64,000 nucleotides of DNA from Penelope pileata. Its lineage: Eukaryota; Chordata; Aves; Galliformes; Cracidae. Within the stretch, counting starts at the first letter, position 1, and every line of letters starts with the position of its first letter. Location: assembly GCA_013396635.1 (NCBI GenBank), contig WBMW01004965.1:1405295-1469294 (forward strand). The letters are read 5' to 3'. Shown piece by piece: positions 59,116 through 64,000 of the stretch. The notes under the pieces are model-generated. The model did not search any database. It was not told the DNA's origin and worked only from the letters and a program-made list of their open reading frames with translations. The translations under genes were made by a program, and so were the position numbers.

Positions 59116-61293
59116 GCACAGGGTACTGATTGATATCAGTGCCATGCTACACAGGTCAATAAAGAAGAGAATTTCTCCATTACCTCAATGATTCATGAAA
59201 GTGATTACTCCTACTTTGACTTGCATTCCAAAAAAAACCTGCATGCACTGATATACCTGACAAATGCTCCTCGTGTGCTCTCGAGGAGCATCCTGAAACT
59301 GTTGCAGACAGACTTGTGTGGAAGAGGACTGGAAATCCCGATTAATATGGGGCGGACAGAGCACACGCAGTGGGGCAGACTCGCTTCCTCCCTGTCACGC
59401 CTCCTGCACGAGGAGTGTGGAGAGCTGGGATGAAGCCAGGTGCCACCGGAGCTCCCGGCTCCCTGCCAGCCCTGCTTCAGGATTTCCTTAGGAAAACCGT
59501 CTGCAGCTGTACTCCAGACCCTGCCCAGCTCACCCCCTGTCTCTCCAGCCGTCTCACACACACGCTTGCTCCTACTTTCTTTTTTTCCTGTTGGCAGGAG
59601 ACACCTTATCTGGAAGGTTATGTATTACTGAGATACATTTGCTTTTGAAGTATTGAGTGGCTTTTAGACTGTGGCATTTTGAACTTTTGAGGAGGAAGAA
59701 TGTTACACTCACAACAAACTTTGAAGTCTGCTTCCTGGATGCATTAACTGTTTACTCTCTTCTTCTCTTTCTTGGCCACTTTAAGCCCCTCTAAAGTAAA
59801 CACAGTCCTCACACCCCAAAACTCTTATCATCCAGGTATCACATTACATCCCAAACACAAGAAATCAACGCAACCATCTCAAAAACAGGGGGCTGAGAGA
59901 GGAGTGGGACTACAGCTCTAACACAGACTGCAGCCTACTCTCCTCACACTTTAATTTACACTCTGTGAATGTGGCACCTTTGGCCATTCAGGCACGTACC
60001 CCCAAGATGCAACAATCATCATCACTTATTTCCTTTTTTCCAAGTCTATATAACACAAGCAAATCTGGGTCTCAAATACTCTTTAAGGAGCAAGGATTTT
60101 GGTTACTAAGCCTCATCTTCGTCTCAGATTTTCACAAAAGCTTGGTTGCATGTTTAAAAACTACAACTGCAAAAAAGGACCACATCAAAGAAGTCTTTGG
60201 TTGTATTTGTGTCTTCTACTTCTAAAAAACTGGGTCATAATTTCATATTCAGTTACACAATCATCAAATTCAACAACGACTAGAGAAGAACATGATCCTG
60301 TAATTTACTCTGTTCTAAACACGAGTTTAGGATAACAAAGATTCAGCCTGATAACTTCCCCCACTTAATGCAATTCTTTGTCACGAAAACAGAAACAAAA
60401 GCAAGTTCTTTGTGTTCTGCTGTGCAGACAATTTAAATACCTTTGAAGAGACTTGTGTGGTTGGGTGACCTGGCATGGCTACGTGCTCAAAACAACCAAC
60501 CCTCCGCTTAAGAACAAAGTAAAGTATGTTTCTCTTTTAATCTGATAAACTTACATCCTGATCTTAATAGCTAAGATAGTTCTGCAGAATTTGTCTTCTT
60601 TTCCATTAAAAAACAAGATTTTCAACTAGCATCAAAATGTTTGATCGAAACTGGAAATTTGAAAGATGTTCGTGCCAACAAACACAACCCCCAAACCTCA
60701 CCCACTGACAGTGGAGTTTTGCCAGTGAGTCACCTGTTCCTCCACCGCCGCAATTAAAATATATGTTGATCTTTTAGCTCCTTACTTTGCAGTAAAACAC
60801 ATTCAAAGCAAGTGTTAATAAACATTTCTCAGTTCCTGCTTCAACCTGATCGTCTGTTTCTTGTTATCTTTCTAAGAAAAAAAAGGAGGAAACTTGCTCA
60901 GCCCACTGAGAAGAAATGGCCTTTGCGTCACCGAAGCTTCATGAGAAAAAGGGCAGCACAACCCCCGCGCAGAAACCTGGATGTAAACCAGGAGCTTCCA
61001 AGCACGACGCTCCTACTGCTGGAGCAAAGGGCTGAGCTGAGGAACCCAGCACAAAAGGTGCACTAGGACACACAGCAGAGGACACACAATCACATCTTGC
61101 TCAAAGTCATTCCCCTTGGTCCCTCTTTCACAAGTGCACTGAATGCAAATCTACTGGGGAAAGGCACCTGGTATCCAAGGGTTCCTTCCCTGCTGCCTTG
61201 CTCTTAAAGAGTATATTTATTTGTTCAATGTTACTAGATCATTTTCTTCAGGAAACCTTATGAGTCTGTCTTGTTTTTTCTCTGTCTTCCCAG
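59116..61293. other. Gene-free stretch
   Basis: A strong plus-strand acceptor-like tract ends at 59597 (tttctttttttcctgttggcag), but the sequence after it has no adequate frame or donor. The remainder is ordinary. Confidence 0.45.
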
Positions 61294-61444
61294 AAAAGAG
61301 AGATCTAAGACACCCACACCTTTGCAATCACACTTGCAACCCACATTTGGGTGGAATCCTACCGATGATTCAGGAGCAGCAGAAGATAAAGACGACAGTT
61401 ACGTATCTTTCTATATGCTGGACCCAAGGGCTTCTTTGCTTTAA
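61294..61444 (+). other. Weak candidate plus-strand terminal exon
   Basis: A very pyrimidine-rich acceptor (ttgttttttctctgtcttcccag) precedes a frame, one base in, that runs 49 codons to TAA at 61442-61444. The peptide looks protein-like: it starts KERSKTPTPLQSH, has an acidic stretch DDSGAAEDKDDSY, and ends with VSFYMLDPRASLL. A canonical AATAAA lies 466 bp downstream at 61910-61915, with GT-rich sequence after it, as for a 3' untranslated region. It is not phase-compatible with the candidate at 58697. No family is recognised, so this may be chance. Confidence 0.2.
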
Positions 61445-61909
61445 GCCACAGCTAGGGCTACGACAATTATAAGCTAGTATCTGTTGTTTCAGAAATTCTC
61501 TTGCTGGGTTTGAAGGGATTTGTTGGTAATATAATTGGTTTTATTCCTAGTCACGAACGGAGAACAAGAAGCAATGGTGGGATGGTAAAGCCAGACAAAT
61601 TCTGAGATCTGGAGCAAGATAAGGTTGAGTCACCACTGTGGATAAGATACAAAAAAGAGGAGAAAGAAAAACAGTGAATTTGCCTCATTCTGAAGGAAAG
61701 CTGGCTACAGCTGTGATGTGCAGGGCGTGTGGGAAAGGAGACACAGGGACTTCTGTGCAGTTCCCCCAGCGGCATCACCCAGCGCGCTTACTGCCCCATC
61801 TGCTATGGGAAATGGCTGTTCCAGGTCTTCTTCTGCCTTCCATACCCAGTGGCTTGCTGGAAGATGTGAACCGGGCAAACACAAGCTGCTGGGCTCACAA
61901 GACTGAAAG

Positions 61910-61915
61910 AATAAA
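61910..61915 (+). promoter_or_regulatory. Possible polyadenylation signal AATAAA
   Basis: A canonical hexamer is followed within about 15 bp by the GT-containing stretch ggcttgtgtt. It would suit a transcript ending after the candidate terminal exon at 61294. AATAAA is common by chance in AT-rich DNA, so the support is circumstantial. Confidence 0.15.
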
Positions 61916-62286
61916 ATTGCCTGGCTTGTGTTACACAGATGGTACCACTGAAGGAACCTGGTTCCACCTGGCTCTGAAAATTAATTTTTCCGAAATAATA
62001 TTCTGTGCTTCACCATGCTGTTCAGGCCATCCCTTCTGCCCTGCAAGCGTGCTTTACCTTTGAAGAAAACCTGGAGGGCTCTTCCCCTTTCAAAATCCCC
62101 ACTGCCACCAGTGCTGATGCCCACTGCTCCTTTGCAAGGTGGCGGACTCGTCACCTAACGACTAATTGCTGCTTGTCAGACACTGCTGCACTTGAGCTGG
62201 CTAGTGGCCTAGAAGCTGCGCTCCGCTTCCCAGCTGCCATTTGGCATGTGGTCACTATTTTTATTTTAACTCTTCTCCTTTCTTAG

Positions 62287-62508
62287 AATATTTTCCAGAC
62301 TGGGAAATCAGATCTGAGGCTGCCCCCAGCGGCTTGGCTGCCAGCACCGGCATTTGCCAGCCGGGAGCTCACCGTGCGTGGGGCGAGGACTGGGAGCTCT
62401 CCCTGCCATCCCTGGGAGGTGAAGAGGAGCTGGGACGATCCCTGCTCTTGCCTGAAGAGGCAGCTGAAGAATCAGCACTGCTGAATGAGCTGAGTGAGCT
62501 TCAAGAAG
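62287..62508 (+). other. Weak candidate plus-strand exon, 222 nt, acidic/leucine-rich product
   Basis: A long pyrimidine tract (aactcttctcctttcttag) precedes 222 nt open in one frame, ending at GAAG followed by gtagaa. The frame starts with EYFPDWEIRSE and ends with an acidic, leucine-patterned ESALLNELSELQE that could form a helix. Codon choice looks coding-like, with many CTG, GAG, GCC and CAG codons. If not spliced, the frame continues to a TGA at 62556-62558. It is phase-compatible with the candidate at 58697. I recognise no family. It may be a lineage-specific gene, an exon of an antisense transcript, or chance. Confidence 0.22.
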
Positions 62509-62558
62509 GTAGAAAAAAAGACAAGGTCCCAGAAATGTCAGAAGCCACCATCACTTGA

Positions 62559-64000
62559 CCTTCAGAAGTTGTCAGCACCACCAAAACTTTTGTGTTTTCT
62601 CTGACACGGAAAGCTTGGAAACTTCGCATATGTGAATGACTTTCTGTGTGTATACAAGGTAAAAATCCCCAATGAAATTGAGGCAGTACCAAAGGAAACA
62701 TCCAGAAGCGAAGGAAACCACTTTGCAATACTGTTGTGTAGGTCACAGACCTGATGGGAGCTAGGCATGAAACATACAGCACTCAAAAAACTATAAGTAA
62801 TATAAAATACTGGAATTTATCCCTTTGGCAAGAGAGCTTACTGTAAGAACATCAAAATGTTCATGTTTGACACCAAGTTTCCATATAATTTTGAATCAAG
62901 TTCAAAGCTCTGGACCTTATTGCTACAGCACTGCCCGGCTTACATCCAAGAGATCATTGAGCGTTCTGGGATGACAGAGAAAACGTTGACGTATTTACAG
63001 TTAGCTTCTCTATAATTTTTAAGTTACAGAATCAATGTCTGGTATCTGCAGACAACGTACACCATACAGACACTGCAAAAAGAATGTATTTGCTCGTTTG
63101 CTCCTTAGACCTTTCGGGGCAAGCACTGATAATATAAATAAAAGCTACAAATATTATCTCCCTCCCAATACAATTATTTACGTTCCCTACACAGCCTAAT
63201 AACAAACATATTTCTTTTCTAGGAAGAGAGCTCTCAAGTGGTTTAAGGAGTACGCTGCTTTCATCAGAGTGGCAATACGAACCGCAGCCATGTTGTAACA
63301 CGGACCCGGCCAGGATAACCCTAAGGGTTATTGGAGGAGTTACAAATACATTCAGACCACAGAAAAGCCATGTGTGGGAGGGGAAGGAGAGAAAACTGAC
63401 AATAAGCTTCCAAGGTCCAAGATCAGAGCCACACATCCCTTCCTGCCACCAGGCCAACACAAGAGAGCACACATCTCCTGTGCCCCTTAACGTACCCTCG
63501 TTAAAGGACGTCATCGGGAAAACCCTGGGGCAGCACTGCCGGTCCCTGTGCCCACTGCTCCCTGGACAGAGAAAGACAATCTCCTCCACACAGAAAGACA
63601 ATATTTCCCCCTCCTGCAAGTCTGGCATGAGATCTGGAGCAACCTACAAGACAGCCGTGCGGGCACCTTGTGTCCCCACACCCGGTGACACCAGAAGGAA
63701 AGCATTTGCTTCGCAATGGGTGGTTTCTATCCGCTCAGCATGGTGCTCAGCAAAGGTGGGATAAGTATTGCAAGATACGAAGCAAATGCTGCCTTTTCTG
63801 CCCAGGCCGTGATCTGTCTGCAATGTTGTTTTAATGGCGTATGTGTGAGATGTAGGAGAATTTGAAACAAATGATTTAAAGCTTTTTTCTTTCCTCAATG
63901 AAAAACTCAGTGATTTGACAGTCAAGAGCAACCCACCAGTTCAGAGCCAGACCTAATGGAAGAGAAAACATGAGGAAACATTTTCATCTTTAAGCTCCCA
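62559..64000. other. Gene-free stretch at the right end
   Basis: Ordinary sequence; overlapping frames occur on both strands at 63030-63930 without domain features. Some CpG-containing words at 63290-63310 (gtaacacggacccggcc). No supported exon. Confidence 0.5.

Larger units (their letters stand above)
26131..64000 (-). other. Probable large intron 5' of the microexon (host gene on minus strand)
   Basis: Inferred intron upstream of the microexon on the minus strand. No minus-strand exon encoding the basic amino-terminal motifs of AUTS2-family proteins (RRKRRES, IDGFA, FEALEKD) was recognised. It contains most of the element-like blocks in the window, one weak alternative exon on the same strand (30838-30900), and three weak plus-strand exon candidates near its right end. 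Confidence 0.4.

Noticed and set aside
59576..59648. Strong plus-strand acceptor near 59597
   Set aside because: All frames stop within about 20 codons and no good donor follows.

Overview
The window reads as non-coding vertebrate DNA, most likely from a bird. The clearest lineage marker is a CR1 retrotransposon 3' tail at 41105-41166, of the form common in galliforms and waterfowl. There is little recent repeat DNA, the base composition is moderate, and there are no bacterial-style gene arrays. None of the long open frames looks like a conserved protein; the longest is about 200 codons and has no recognisable domain.

The best coding signal is a 30-nt microexon on the minus strand (26101-26130). 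It has a strong polypyrimidine tract and acceptor, and a near-perfect donor. It encodes CDSESDVDDK in the only plausible frame. This resembles the short acidic segment of the AUTS2/FBRSL1 family (AUTS2 has CDSDSDQEEK, recalled from memory). I therefore read most of the window as two large introns of a minus-strand FBRSL1-like gene, about 26 kb downstream and 38 kb upstream of the microexon, with the neighbouring exons outside the window or unrecognised. This fits the many blocks that look like conserved non-coding regulatory elements, because AUTS2-family genes are known for large, enhancer-rich introns.

Layout. 1-15 kb: mostly featureless, with an octamer pair near 1.7 kb, an old repeat copy at 1.33 kb and a possible repeat tail at 8.8 kb. 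15-19 kb: three element-like blocks, one with a 13-bp motif repeated at 31-bp spacing. 21.3-22.2 kb: a decayed L2-like LINE. 22.5-27 kb: element-like blocks and the microexon. 29.8-33.6 kb: the densest part, with GC-rich segments, element-like blocks, homopurine tracts and a G-quadruplex motif. 37.8-46.6 kb: several AT-rich element-like blocks, an old repeat and the CR1 tail. 51.7-52.2 kb: a compact CpG-rich cluster. 55-59 kb: further element-like blocks. 58.7-62.5 kb: three weak plus-strand exon candidates, two of them phase-compatible, which might mark an unannotated or non-coding antisense transcript.

Conservation could not be measured here, so the 'element-like' calls rest on composition and motif clustering and carry low to moderate confidence. 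No tRNA, rRNA, CRISPR or intact mobile element was seen.
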